Source: Methanomicrobiales archaeon (GTDB taxonomy: Archaea > Halobacteriota > Methanomicrobia > Methanomicrobiales > Methanoculleaceae). Taken from it: DNA of 14,023 bases. The translations under genes were made by a program, and so were the position numbers. Below are positions 1 to 5,609 of this stretch, one piece after another (within the stretch, counting starts at the first letter, position 1; every line of letters begins with the position of its first letter). The notes below the pieces were generated by a model that was given only the letters and a program-made list of their open reading frames with translations, was not told where the DNA came from and did no database searches. Where the stretch lies: the NCBI GenBank assembly GCA_012510335.1, contig JAAZIF010000007.1:1-14023 (forward strand). The letters are read 5' to 3'.

Positions 1-51
1 GTGTATCAGATGCATCACCTTTTCAAAAACCATAGACATCGCCCATGGCAA

Positions 52-125
52 CGGGCCCAAGGGGATTTGAACCCCCGACCACCTGGTTAAAAGCCAGGCG
101 CTCTACCTAACTGAGCTATAGGCCC
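52..125 (-). tRNA. tRNA-Lys (UUU)
   Basis: Read on the minus strand this folds as a complete 74-nt cloverleaf. The 7-bp acceptor stem GGGCCTA/TGGGCCC has one G-T wobble. The D arm is GCTC/GAGC, and the anticodon arm CCTGG/CCAGG closes the loop CTTTTAA, giving anticodon TTT (lysine). The T arm is GGGGG/CCCCT with loop TTCAAAT, and the discriminator base is G. There is no intron, and the 3' CCA is not encoded (TTG follows), as is usual in archaea. A TATA-like box lies about 45 nt upstream of the 5' end. Confidence 0.97.
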
Positions 126-164
126 CGCGCGTACTGCCATCTAGCATTATTACAATGCGAGAAT

Positions 165-176
165 AGTATAAATACT
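165..176 (-). promoter_or_regulatory. TATA box for tRNA-Lys
   Basis: On the minus strand this reads AGTATTTATACT, an archaeal box A in AT-rich sequence. Transcription about 25 nt downstream would start near 145, leaving a leader of about 20 nt before the mature tRNA 5' end at 125. Placement is by eye. Confidence 0.55.
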
Positions 177-212
177 TTGCTTCAGGGCGCATCATATCAT
201 TCGCATTCTAAC

Positions 213-221
213 GATATAAAC
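213..221 (+). promoter_or_regulatory. Possible TATA box for psiE-like gene
   Basis: GATATAAAC lies in the AT-rich stretch between the divergent tRNA-Lys and the psiE-like gene. A start of transcription near 241 would give a leader of about 75 nt. Only weak base composition supports it. Confidence 0.35.
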
Positions 222-315
222 TTTTCAGTTCTGTACTGTCTGCGAACCATACCGGCATACTTAATGCTCTCTCCCGGCCTACCATCATACTGACATCCCC
301 ATTTCCCGGTGTAAC

Positions 316-765
316 ATGGTTGACATCAAAGATCATGCCGATGTGCTCATATCTACTCTGTCCAGCGTAACGATGGGCATTTACCTGCTCATTGCCGCCT
401 CACTCTCCTTGCTTGCGATCATCTCCCTTTACGATGTTGCCCTGCAGGTGATAGCACTCGCCCATGCCGGGGATATGACGCAGGGCGTGCTCCAGGTGCT
501 GCACGCGCTCCTACTCACCATCATCATCGTGGAACTCCTGGAGACGGTGATGGCATACTTCAGAACCAGCAGGGTGCAGGTTACGCCGATATTGATCGCA
601 GGCATCACCGCGATGGTTCGGCGGGTGCTGACATTTGGGGTAGAACACCTCGATCCGATCAATATCGGTATGACGCTCGCCGCAATTCTCGTTCTGACGT
701 TTGCAGCTGTCTATATCGGTCGCCAGGAACATGCAGATTGGCATCAGGGTAGTGCTTCTTCTTAA
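316..765 (+). CDS. PsiE family membrane protein (phosphate-starvation-inducible type)
   Basis: This 149-residue integral membrane protein resembles the PsiE family (Pfam PF06146), named for the E. coli phosphate-starvation-inducible protein; its molecular function is unknown. Four hydrophobic segments are visible at about residues 17-50, 56-80, 88-104 and 116-135. The family-like motif ELLETV (73-78) is followed by a short polar loop, and there is an ARK/VRR-type basic segment (MVRRVL, 100-105). The length is typical. The ATG at 316 is preceded by only a weak SD (GGTG at 310). It is a single gene between tRNA-Lys (divergent) and the response regulator (convergent). Phosphate control is not shown here; I see no Pho-box-like repeat. 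Assignment rests on the pattern of helices and the ELLETV region. Confidence 0.75.
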   Translation: MVDIKDHADVLISTLSSVTMGIYLLIAASLSLLAIISLYDVALQVIALAHAGDMTQGVLQVLHALLLTIIIVELLETVMAYFRTSRVQVTPILIAGITAMVRRVLTFGVEHLDPINIGMTLAAILVLTFAAVYIGRQEHADWHQGSASS

Positions 766-1006
766 TCTCAGGGGGCGCGGGAGTGCGGGAACCGCGCGAA
801 ACCCGGTTGCTGGAGGGTATAATCCTCTTCGCACCGGGTGCGAGACGCAATAATCGTATGGAAACATCAGGCGGTATGCGGCGTGACAGTCATGGTATCT
901 CAGATCTCAAAAACGGGTTATTTAGAATCGATATCAGCCTGCGTGAGGCTGCAATAGGGGGTCGTTCGCCCGGGCGATCCCCTCAAAAACCGGGAGGGAG
1001 AGGTAT
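766..1006. other. Convergent intergenic gap, no gene seen
   Basis: These 241 bp separate the 3' ends of the psiE-like gene (+) and the response regulator (-). They hold two GC-rich palindromes: TCGCACC-G-GGTGCGA at 829-843 and TCGCCCGGGCGA at 966-977. On the minus strand a TTTTT run (985-989) lies about 18 nt past the response-regulator stop and could end its transcript. An open frame at 783-1049 has no protein-like composition and runs into the regulator gene. Confidence 0.5.
775..797 (+). terminator. Stem-loop after psiE-like gene
   Basis: GCGCGG (775-780) pairs perfectly with CCGCGC (792-797) around an 11-nt loop, starting 9 nt after the stop codon. No T-run follows, so it may act as an RNA 3'-end stabiliser rather than a classical terminator. 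Confidence 0.35.
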
Positions 1007-1645
1007 TCATCGCACCCCAAAGATACCCGAAAACTGGCCCCTGATCTGATTTAAACGCTCTTCCTGAAGATTGATGCTCATAGCCATACTCTTTATGGCT
1101 CGCATGATGTTCTCGCCCATGCCTGCCCGGGCATCCTTGATGCTGTATGTGGTCTCCAGTATCTTCAGGAGGCGCTTATTGATATCAACGCTCTTTGAGA
1201 GGCGCTCATACTCGTCTATGATCCGGTGATCCACGCCGGCCTCGCGCGCGCGTTCGATCTCAGCAGCGATTGAGTTCCTGCGTGCCAGCACACGTTCGAT
1301 GGCTTCGTATAGCTGGTGATGAGTGGTGGGTTTGAGGATGTAGTCCTCGATATAGACCCCGTACTGGCTGGCCTCTTCAGGCGTAAGGGGTTTTGCTGTC
1401 ACCATAAGGACCGGGATGTTGCGCGTTTCAGGGTTGGCCTTTATCTCCTCAAGAGTCTCCCACCCATCCATCGGCTCCATCATGATATCCAGGAGGATCA
1501 GGTCAGGAGTGGTTGACTTTAAAGTTTCCAGACACTCCTCGCCGCTGAAGGCTGTGATAGGCTTGTACCCTCCCCGCTCAAGCATTGTGACAAAGACATC
1601 GACGATCATGGGGCTATCATCGACGATAAGTATTGTATACATCAC
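1007..1645 (-). CDS. Stand-alone response regulator (receiver + helical tail)
   Basis: The 212-residue protein has an N-terminal CheY-like receiver domain (about 1-122): acidic pair D9/D10, phosphoacceptor D53 in LLD, T83 in MVTAKP, and K105 in LKP. Residues 123-212 are predicted helical, rich in charged and hydrophobic residues. They contain no helix-turn-helix or enzymatic motif, so output is probably through protein contacts. It follows the roadblock gene directly: the roadblock TGA overlaps both a GTG start (1645, GTGA overlap) and an ATG (1642). GGAGAGGT upstream fits either start; GTG gives the better GGAG spacing of 7 nt. No histidine kinase lies nearby, so its partner is unknown. The receiver is certain; the role of the tail is not. 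Confidence 0.9.
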   Translation of the reverse strand: MMYTILIVDDSPMIVDVFVTMLERGGYKPITAFSGEECLETLKSTTPDLILLDIMMEPMDGWETLEEIKANPETRNIPVLMVTAKPLTPEEASQYGVYIEDYILKPTTHHQLYEAIERVLARRNSIAAEIERAREAGVDHRIIDEYERLSKSVDINKRLLKILETTYSIKDARAGMGENIMRAIKSMAMSINLQEERLNQIRGQFSGIFGVR

Positions 1646-2019
1646 GTTACCTCTCCGATTCTAGCTGCTATATCAGTCAGCTGCCTCTGTACTGTTGGGA
1701 GATCTGCAGACTTATCTATTGTCGCTGTGATCAGGGCAGCCTCTCCCGCACTCACAATGAGGATTGTAGCGTCGGTTGCGGTGATGATGACCGTGGACGG
1801 CCGCTGTATATGCGCGCTGCCGCAAACCGCCTCTGCTGCTGCAAGGACCGTTGCGCTCATTGCTGCAAAAAGAGACGATGATAGACTGCCCTCCCAGAAG
1901 TATTTACCCATAACCCGGCCATCGCATGATACGAGAGCGCACGCAACGACGCCGGCGGCGGATCGGATCTCGTCGACGTAATCCTGAGCAGCCTCTTCCA
2001 AGGAGGTGTGGCAATTCAT
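1642..2019 (-). CDS. Roadblock/LC7 domain protein
   Basis: This 125-residue protein is one roadblock/LC7 domain. An N-terminal helix (LEEAAQDYVDEIRSA) leads into the strand VVACALVSCDGRVMGKYF, then a long Ala/Ser-rich helix (about 46-66), then the paired strands STVIITATDATILIVSAGE. This is the usual alpha-beta-beta-alpha-beta order. Family members are regulatory partners, often of small Ras-like (MglA) GTPases, and have no catalytic residues. It is the first gene of a two-gene unit with the response regulator, suggesting a joint signalling role (inference). Start ATG 2019 has SD GGAG with 7-nt spacing and a TATA-like box about 45 bp upstream. No MglA-type GTPase is in the window. Confidence 0.8.
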   Translation of the reverse strand: MNCHTSLEEAAQDYVDEIRSAAGVVACALVSCDGRVMGKYFWEGSLSSSLFAAMSATVLAAAEAVCGSAHIQRPSTVIITATDATILIVSAGEAALITATIDKSADLPTVQRQLTDIAARIGEVT

Positions 2020-2058
2020 TTTTTAACTCCGGTTTCTATTATGAATATGTATACATTG

Positions 2059-2070
2059 AATGATATATGA
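2059..2070 (-). promoter_or_regulatory. TATA box for roadblock-response regulator unit
   Basis: On the minus strand TCATATATCATT lies in a strongly AT-rich patch (2035-2080). A transcription start about 25 nt downstream, near 2040, leaves a leader of about 20 nt that carries the SD GGAG. This is the best box A match upstream of the pair. Confidence 0.5.
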
Positions 2071-2172
2071 ATATCGAATCTGTTTTCGCTCCAGATCGGC
2101 GTTTGCTCTATTTTCGACTATAATCCCTGACAAATGCGATTTTTGGTGGGAGTAGAGGTTGAGCATACCCGG

Positions 2173-2189
2173 GCACCCTGCGGGGGTGC
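2173..2189. repeat. Perfect stem-loop GCACCC/GGGTGC
   Basis: A 6-bp perfect stem with a 5-nt loop (TGCGG). On the plus strand a TTTTT run follows at 2200-2204, so it would look like a terminator if plus-strand RNA enters from the left; no plus-strand gene precedes it. Confidence 0.5.
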
Positions 2190-2204
2190 GGCCACACGGT
2201 TTTT

Positions 2205-2224
2205 CCTCACCCATCCTGGTGAGG
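2205..2224. repeat. Perfect stem-loop CCTCACC/GGTGAGG
   Basis: A 7-bp perfect stem with a 6-nt loop, starting right after the T-run at 2200-2204. CCTGG (2215-2219) could alternatively pair with CCAGG (2227-2231). Confidence 0.5.
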
Positions 2225-2250
2225 ATCCAGGGTTGAGAAGCCCGGCAAGG

Positions 2251-2276
2251 ATCTCGCGTCGATGATAGATCGAGAT
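2251..2276. repeat. Stem-loop ATCTCG/CGAGAT
   Basis: A 6-bp perfect stem around a 14-nt loop, four bases before the next and stronger hairpin at 2281. Confidence 0.45.
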
Positions 2277-2280
2277 GGTA

Positions 2281-2307
2281 ACACCGGCATATCATCATTG
2301 CCGGTGT
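2281..2307. repeat. Perfect 9-bp stem-loop ACACCGGCA/TGCCGGTGT
   Basis: Nine uninterrupted base pairs with a 9-nt AT-rich loop (TATCATCAT). This and the one at 2707 are the strongest inverted repeats in the gap. It lies about 260 bp upstream of the roadblock gene and is not followed by a T-run on either strand. Confidence 0.6.
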
Positions 2308-2578
2308 AGCCGAGGGTATGTCCATTACAGAGTGGGTGCGGTTGGTTCCCGTGTGGCTCTGGTAAACCCCGGAAGCGGATCGCAGTTGCACTCCGGATGT
2401 AGGTGATCGTCTGTTAGGATCTCATCCGGCCGGATCCACCACTGCCCGCATTATGGGCTGACTGCGGATCGTGACCAGAGTTCATCGATCACCATAAAAC
2501 CCTGGTTTTCCCCGGTGCGAGGAGGGAAGCAGTCACGGCCCCTCTCCCGTAAGGGATGGTCACCTGCGGTCATCCGCA

Positions 2579-2614
2579 TGAGGCAAGCCCCGAGGCCTGC
2601 CCCTGACTGCCTCA
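2579..2614. repeat. Inverted repeat TGAGGCA/TGCCTCA with nested stem
   Basis: Perfect 7-bp arms (2579-2585 and 2608-2614) enclose a smaller GCC-CCGA-GGC hairpin (2587-2596). A competing pairing exists: GCAGTCA (2529-2535) with TGACTGC (2604-2610). Confidence 0.45.
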
Positions 2615-2618
2615 GCAC

Positions 2619-2636
2619 CATCTCTCCGGAGATGGG
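2619..2636. repeat. Stem-loop CCATCTC-TCCG-GAGATGG
   Basis: A perfect 7-bp stem closed by a 4-nt loop, followed directly by the small hairpin GGGGA-GTT-TCCCC. Confidence 0.5.
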
Positions 2637-2706
2637 GAGTTTCCCCACTCACTCTCCCTTGCAGGGGCGCTCTTCTCCAACCAGAGGAGAGAGATCTTTA
2701 TGCCTC

Positions 2707-2735
2707 CAGGCCCCGGGCGACTGCAACGGGGCCTG
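2707..2735. repeat. Perfect 9-bp stem-loop CAGGCCCCG/CGGGGCCTG
   Basis: Nine GC-rich pairs around an 11-nt loop, ending just 5 nt before the TATA-like box of the FMN-barrel gene. It may insulate that promoter or end a plus-strand RNA from the gap; no T-run follows. Confidence 0.55.
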
Positions 2736-2740
2736 CACCA

Positions 2741-2749
2741 CATATAAGA
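2741..2749 (+). promoter_or_regulatory. Possible TATA box for FMN split-barrel gene
   Basis: CATATAAGA fits archaeal box A. Start of transcription near 2770 gives a leader of about 70 nt that includes the hairpin TCTCTT-TT-AAGAGA (2767-2780). A second AT-rich candidate (CATATATGA, 2798-2806) would leave almost no room for the SD, so the first is preferred. Confidence 0.4.
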
Positions 2750-2839
2750 ATTATGGGGCGTGGTTATCTCTTTTAAGAGAGGATAGCCTGTGGAAACATA
2801 TATGAACTCTCACGGGATATCCGATAGGAGGGATGCCTG

Positions 2840-3316
2840 ATGGAGATCGTGAAGATCCCGAATATGGATAAAGCGGAGTATGACCAGCTCATTGAGGAGG
2901 GGTTTATCAGCCGTATCGCGTTTCAGGGGAATAAATATCCATACATCGCGCCGTTTCTCTATGTCTTTGACGGAAAATTTCTCTATTTCCTGGCGACCAG
3001 GTATGGCAGAAAGAACAATCTCTTCCGGCAACATCCATATGTCTCCGTCGAGATCGAGAAGTACTCAAGCGATCTATCGTGCTACACCTTCGTGACCATG
3101 CAGGGTTACCTGGTGCAGCTTGAGGATGCGATCGAGAAAAAGATCATCAGGGAGAGGTTCGTGGATATGATCAAGACGCACAACCTCTCAAAGAACATCC
3201 TTGCTGCGCTCGGTCACAAACCCGAAGATCCGATCGAGGCTATAGCCTCAGAGGAGCGTTCAAATATATGGAAACTTACCGGTGTAACCGATATCGTCGC
3301 CTTAAAGAACTTCTAA
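2840..3316 (+). CDS. Pyridoxamine 5'-phosphate oxidase-like FMN split-barrel protein
   Basis: This 158-residue protein has the pattern of the PNPOx-like split-barrel flavoprotein family. Strands GFISRIAFQGN and YPYIAPFLYVFDGKFLYFLATRYGRKNNLFRQHPYVSVEIEKY (about 21-75) carry the GRK segment (56-58) that in relatives contacts the FMN phosphate. YTFVTMQGYLVQLED (82-96) forms the next strands, and the C-terminal third is helical. Members bind FMN, F420 or haem, and many are uncharacterised oxidoreductases; the substrate cannot be read from the sequence. ATG 2840 has a strong SD, GGAGGG at 2827-2832, with 7-nt spacing. The gene stands alone, with a stem-loop right after its stop. Confidence 0.82.
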   Translation: MEIVKIPNMDKAEYDQLIEEGFISRIAFQGNKYPYIAPFLYVFDGKFLYFLATRYGRKNNLFRQHPYVSVEIEKYSSDLSCYTFVTMQGYLVQLEDAIEKKIIRERFVDMIKTHNLSKNILAALGHKPEDPIEAIASEERSNIWKLTGVTDIVALKNF

Positions 3317-3336
3317 TCCCGGTGCCTCTGCCGGGA
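3317..3336 (+). terminator. Stem-loop after FMN split-barrel gene
   Basis: TCCCGG (3317-3322) pairs with CCGGGA (3331-3336) across an 8-nt loop, starting at the first base after the stop codon. There is no T-run, so terminator activity is uncertain. Confidence 0.4.
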
Positions 3337-3509
3337 GTACCGGTCAGTCCAGCGCACCTTCACCCTTACGTGAGAACCGCGAAACAGTCTCCCACGCAAT
3401 CGATCAATCCCCCGGGAACTGCTCTGCAAACTGTATCGAGGCATCTCGCTCACTGATCCATCCGTGCCCCTGGCTCGCCGCATTTTCGCTCATTTCGCCT
3501 CATCAGCGC

Positions 3510-3525
3510 CAGATCTGCAGATCTG
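3510..3525. promoter_or_regulatory. Perfect 16-bp palindrome, possible operator
   Basis: CAGATCTGCAGATCTG is identical to its reverse complement and is also a tandem duplication of CAGATCTG. It lies 140 bp before the winged-helix start codon. The half-site CAGATCT recurs at 3592-3598, about 20 bp before the TATA box. Binding by the adjacent regulator is an inference. Confidence 0.4.
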
Positions 3526-3614
3526 ATGGAGAAGGGACTCGACCACATCACGCCGATGCTTCATCAGTTCTCTCAGAGCAATTGTAATCGCCAGATCTCC
3601 TATTGAAATAATAA

Positions 3615-3624
3615 TATTTTTATA
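3615..3624 (+). promoter_or_regulatory. TATA box for winged-helix regulator
   Basis: ATTTTTATAG sits in the most AT-rich part of the gap. A start near 3645 leaves a leader of about 20 nt with GGTGA just before the start codon. Confidence 0.55.
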
Positions 3625-3664
3625 GTCAGATTTAAAACAATAGATACTGTCTGATGGTGAATGG

Positions 3665-4045
3665 ATGAGGTCAGATAAAGTACGGTATTTTACGCCACGC
3701 GATGAAGAACTCGCCGAACTCCTCATGGGTATCGGCATCAAGAGAAACGTCTCAAAAGTGCTCGTATACCTTGCATATACCGATGAAGCAACGTCCCGCG
3801 ATATCGAGCGGGGTACCGATCTTCGTCAACCCGAGGTCAGTATTGCCATGCGCCACCTCAGGGAGTGCGACTGGGTAGAGACCCGTGAGAGCAAGTCAGA
3901 GAGCAAAGGACGTCCGGTGAAGATCTACACCCTCTCCCGCCCTATAACAGAGATCATGGATACTATCGAGAAAGAAAAGAGGAAAGAAGCCCGGCACCAA
4001 TTAGACCTCATCCAGAAGATGCGGGAATGTATATCAATGCAGTGA
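3665..4045 (+). CDS. Winged-helix transcriptional regulator (MarR/ArsR-like)
   Basis: This 126-residue protein has a winged helix-turn-helix domain at about residues 14-92. Helices MGIGIKRNVSKVLVYLAY and SRDIERGTD precede the recognition helix RQPEVSIAMRHLRECDW (54-70). The wing follows (VETRESKSESKGRPVKIYTL), containing the GRPVK turn common in archaeal regulators of this type. Residues 95-126 form a charged helix, probably for dimerisation. No metal-binding cysteine cluster is present (only C68 and C122), so a classical ArsR metal sensor is unlikely. ATG 3665 has GGTGA at 3656-3660, 4 nt upstream. Its 3' end overlaps convergent rpiA by 12 bp. The targets are unknown; the upstream palindrome makes autoregulation possible. 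Confidence 0.8.
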   Translation: MRSDKVRYFTPRDEELAELLMGIGIKRNVSKVLVYLAYTDEATSRDIERGTDLRQPEVSIAMRHLRECDWVETRESKSESKGRPVKIYTLSRPITEIMDTIEKEKRKEARHQLDLIQKMRECISMQ

Positions 4046-4732
4046 TACGACGAGACAATTCTTTTCTTCACCAACAATAACCGTTACCTTTCCTCTACAG
4101 GCTGTAAAAAGACCGCATTCCAGTACACCGGGGATGGCGGTTATTGCTGCCTCCAGGCCTCCAGGGTCTGCAATCGCCCCGAAATCACAGTCAAGGATGA
4201 AGTTGCCATTGTCGGTGATGATCGGGCCATCTTTCTTCATCCCCTCCCTGAGGTTCGGGTCTGCCCCGAGTGCGGCGAGCCGCCGGGAGACCGGCACCGA
4301 GGCAAACGGGAGAACCTCCACAGGGACGGGCGCGCTTAAGATCTCTACCATCTTTGCCGGGTCAACGACGATGAATACCCTCCGGGAAGCATCACAGACA
4401 CACTTCTCACGGAGAAGCGCCGCCCCGCGCCCCTTGATAAGGTGGAGATCCGGATCGACCTGATCGGCCCCGTCGATGGCTACATCGAGTATGGGGTGCT
4501 CATCAAGGCTGGAGAGCGGGATGCCGTACCGGCGCGCCCGGATAGCCGCCTGGTATGATGTCGGGACGCCAACGATGGATAGGCCGTCCCTTTCGATCCG
4601 CTCACCCAGACACTCCATCGCGAAGAATACGGTAGACCCTGTGCCAAGGCCGATGGTCATCCCATCCTCGACCAATTCTGCCGCGTGATAACCTGCATTA
4701 CGCTTTGACGCTGCCTGCTCTGCTGCATTCAT
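4034..4732 (-). CDS. rpiA: Ribose-5-phosphate isomerase A
   Basis: RpiA interconverts ribose 5-phosphate and ribulose 5-phosphate in the cytoplasm. The 232-residue length fits the family. Visible motifs are GLGTGST (28-34, phosphate loop), DGADQVDP (87-94) with D87 and D90, and KGRGAALLREK (100-110), where K100 and E109 align with the catalytic lysine and general base of E. coli RpiA (K94, E103). A further segment DGPIITDNGNFILDC is also typical. The start codon overlaps the surE stop as ATGA (4729-4732), so the two are co-transcribed. The 3' end overlaps the convergent winged-helix gene by 12 bp. In a methanogen the product feeds nucleotide synthesis and, through ribulose 5-phosphate, the phosphoribulokinase encoded at 11293-12273. 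Confidence 0.95.
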   Translation of the reverse strand: MNAAEQAASKRNAGYHAAELVEDGMTIGLGTGSTVFFAMECLGERIERDGLSIVGVPTSYQAAIRARRYGIPLSSLDEHPILDVAIDGADQVDPDLHLIKGRGAALLREKCVCDASRRVFIVVDPAKMVEILSAPVPVEVLPFASVPVSRRLAALGADPNLREGMKKDGPIITDNGNFILDCDFGAIADPGGLEAAITAIPGVLECGLFTACRGKVTVIVGEEKNCLVVSLH

Positions 4733-5529
4733 CCTGCATCCTCATGCCTGCCATCAAAGATACCCCTGAGGTTATCCTTGGCGTGGACCGCCGTGCAGTC
4801 AAGCGTGATCGGCGTGATCGAGACGTTGCCCTTCTGCACGGCGTGTACATCGGTCCCCTCCTCCGCATCCTCGCACAGGGGTCCGTCGATCCAGTAATAG
4901 GGGCGCCCACGGGGATCGAGACGCCTCTCCACGCCGGTGTAGAAGAGTTTCTCGGCAAGGCGGGTGATCTCGTAACCGCCGCGCACCGGTGTCGGGATAT
5001 TCACGTTGATGACATGAGCACCCTCCGGGAAACCGCTGGCAAGGATCTTCTCGCATACCTCCCGGACCACCCGTTTTGCATCGCCAAACCGGTCTGTGAC
5101 CCCGGAGGGGTCATCGAACTTATCGCCCTGGTCCTCCACCTGCAGCGAGAATGCAAGAGATGGCACCCCCTGGTTTGAAGCCTCTAGCGCGGCCCCGACT
5201 GTGCCCGATGTCATTATGGACTCGTATGAGAGGTTCTCGCCTATATTGATGCCACTGACCACGAGGTCAGGTTCCAGGCGCAGTGCAAACAGCCCGATGA
5301 TCACCGCATCGGTTGGCTTTCCGCCGACCGAGTATGCCGGCACCCCGTTCATCGTCACCAGGGTCGCGCGGATAGGTTCAAAGATGGAGATCGATCTCCC
5401 CACGGCGCTCTGCTGGGTGGCAGGCGCGACCACAGTGACATCAGCGATCGAATCAAGCGCCTCGTAAGCCGCCCAGAGTCCCGCGGACGTTATCCCATCA
5501 TCATTGGTGAGCATTATCTTCGGCTTCAT
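4729..5529 (-). CDS. surE: 5'-nucleotidase / survival protein SurE
   Basis: SurE is a divalent-metal nucleoside monophosphate phosphatase. The 266-residue protein shows the N-terminal NDDG metal motif (9-12, D10 and D11), S41 in QQSAVGRSIS, GKPTDAVIIG (70-79), SGINIGENL (92-100) with metal ligand N95, and TSGTVGAALEA (107-117). These are the expected active-site elements in the expected order, and the length is normal. It is the first gene of the surE-rpiA unit. The ATG at 5529 has no clear SD; the TATA-like CAAATATTTG at 5559-5568 would place transcription start only about 10 nt upstream, so the transcript may be nearly leaderless. Pairing a nucleotidase with RpiA fits nucleotide salvage into pentose phosphate (inference). 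Confidence 0.95.
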   Translation of the reverse strand: MKPKIMLTNDDGITSAGLWAAYEALDSIADVTVVAPATQQSAVGRSISIFEPIRATLVTMNGVPAYSVGGKPTDAVIIGLFALRLEPDLVVSGINIGENLSYESIMTSGTVGAALEASNQGVPSLAFSLQVEDQGDKFDDPSGVTDRFGDAKRVVREVCEKILASGFPEGAHVINVNIPTPVRGGYEITRLAEKLFYTGVERRLDPRGRPYYWIDGPLCEDAEEGTDVHAVQKGNVSITPITLDCTAVHAKDNLRGIFDGRHEDAG

Positions 5530-5558
5530 CTCTGCTTATATGGGTCGTTCCCGTGCAT

Positions 5559-5568
5559 CAAATATTTG
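5559..5568. promoter_or_regulatory. Palindromic TATA-like box between surE and mfnD
   Basis: CAAATATTTG is identical on both strands and is the most TATA-like element in the 80-bp divergent gap. Leftward use predicts surE transcription from about 5538; rightward use predicts mfnD transcription from about 5590. Either or both directions are possible. Confidence 0.4.
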
Positions 5569-5609
5569 CCCGATCGTCAGTGTCAAGTGTCTGGTAGCCA
5601 ACCTCTACT

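Larger units (their letters stand above)
2157..2247. repeat. Imperfect direct repeat (GGTTGAG...CCCGG)
   Basis: GGTTGAGCATACCCGGGCA (2157-2175) recurs as GGTTGAGAAGCCCGGCA (2231-2247), differing by two short deletions and one substitution. The copies flank two of the hairpins of the first stem-loop cluster. Confidence 0.5.
2020..2839. other. 820 bp gap with dense stem-loops, no convincing gene
   Basis: This is the longest non-coding stretch of the window. The ends hold the promoter of the roadblock gene (-) and the leader of the FMN-barrel gene (+). Between them I see many perfect inverted repeats in two clusters, 2173-2307 and 2545-2735, plus a 12-bp palindrome ATCCGGCCGGAT at 2424-2435. 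Open frames at 2023-2391 (-) and 2515-2805 (+) read as low-quality translations of these repeats. Possible contents are a structured RNA, decayed mobile or repeat DNA, or both; I cannot choose from sequence alone. I do not see the hallmark segments of RNase P RNA or SRP RNA. Confidence 0.6.
3317..3664. other. 348 bp gap: palindrome and promoter of winged-helix gene
   Basis: No gene is supported here. The gap contains the stem-loop at 3317-3336, a short near-tandem repeat (CATTTTCGCT/CATTTCGCCT, 3481-3500), the 16-bp palindrome at 3510-3525, a further CAGATCT at 3592-3598, and the AT-rich promoter region 3600-3645. Confidence 0.6.

Noticed and set aside
783..1049. Open frame of 88 codons between psiE and the response regulator
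   Set aside because: It covers palindromes, overlaps the 3' end of the regulator gene and has no protein-like pattern.
1700..1710. AGATCTGCAGA inside the roadblock gene, identical to part of the palindrome at 3511-3521
   Set aside because: An 11-bp match in coding sequence with no palindromic extension; chance is sufficient.
2140..2310. Possible RNase P RNA, SRP RNA or cobalamin riboswitch in the first hairpin cluster
   Set aside because: I looked for the conserved segments of each on both strands and did not find them.
2023..2391. Open frame of 122 codons on the minus strand in the large gap
   Set aside because: No recognisable domain, an odd composition, and it is built from the stem-loop repeats; no SD is evident. 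It could be a repeat-encoded artefact.
2150..2740. CRISPR array or insertion sequence in the large gap
   Set aside because: No regularly spaced identical repeats, no transposase fragment and no clear terminal inverted repeats with target duplication.
2515..2805. Open frame of 96 codons on the plus strand before the FMN-barrel gene
   Set aside because: Low-complexity Arg/Ser/Pro translation of the hairpin cluster, and it crosses the likely promoter of the next gene.
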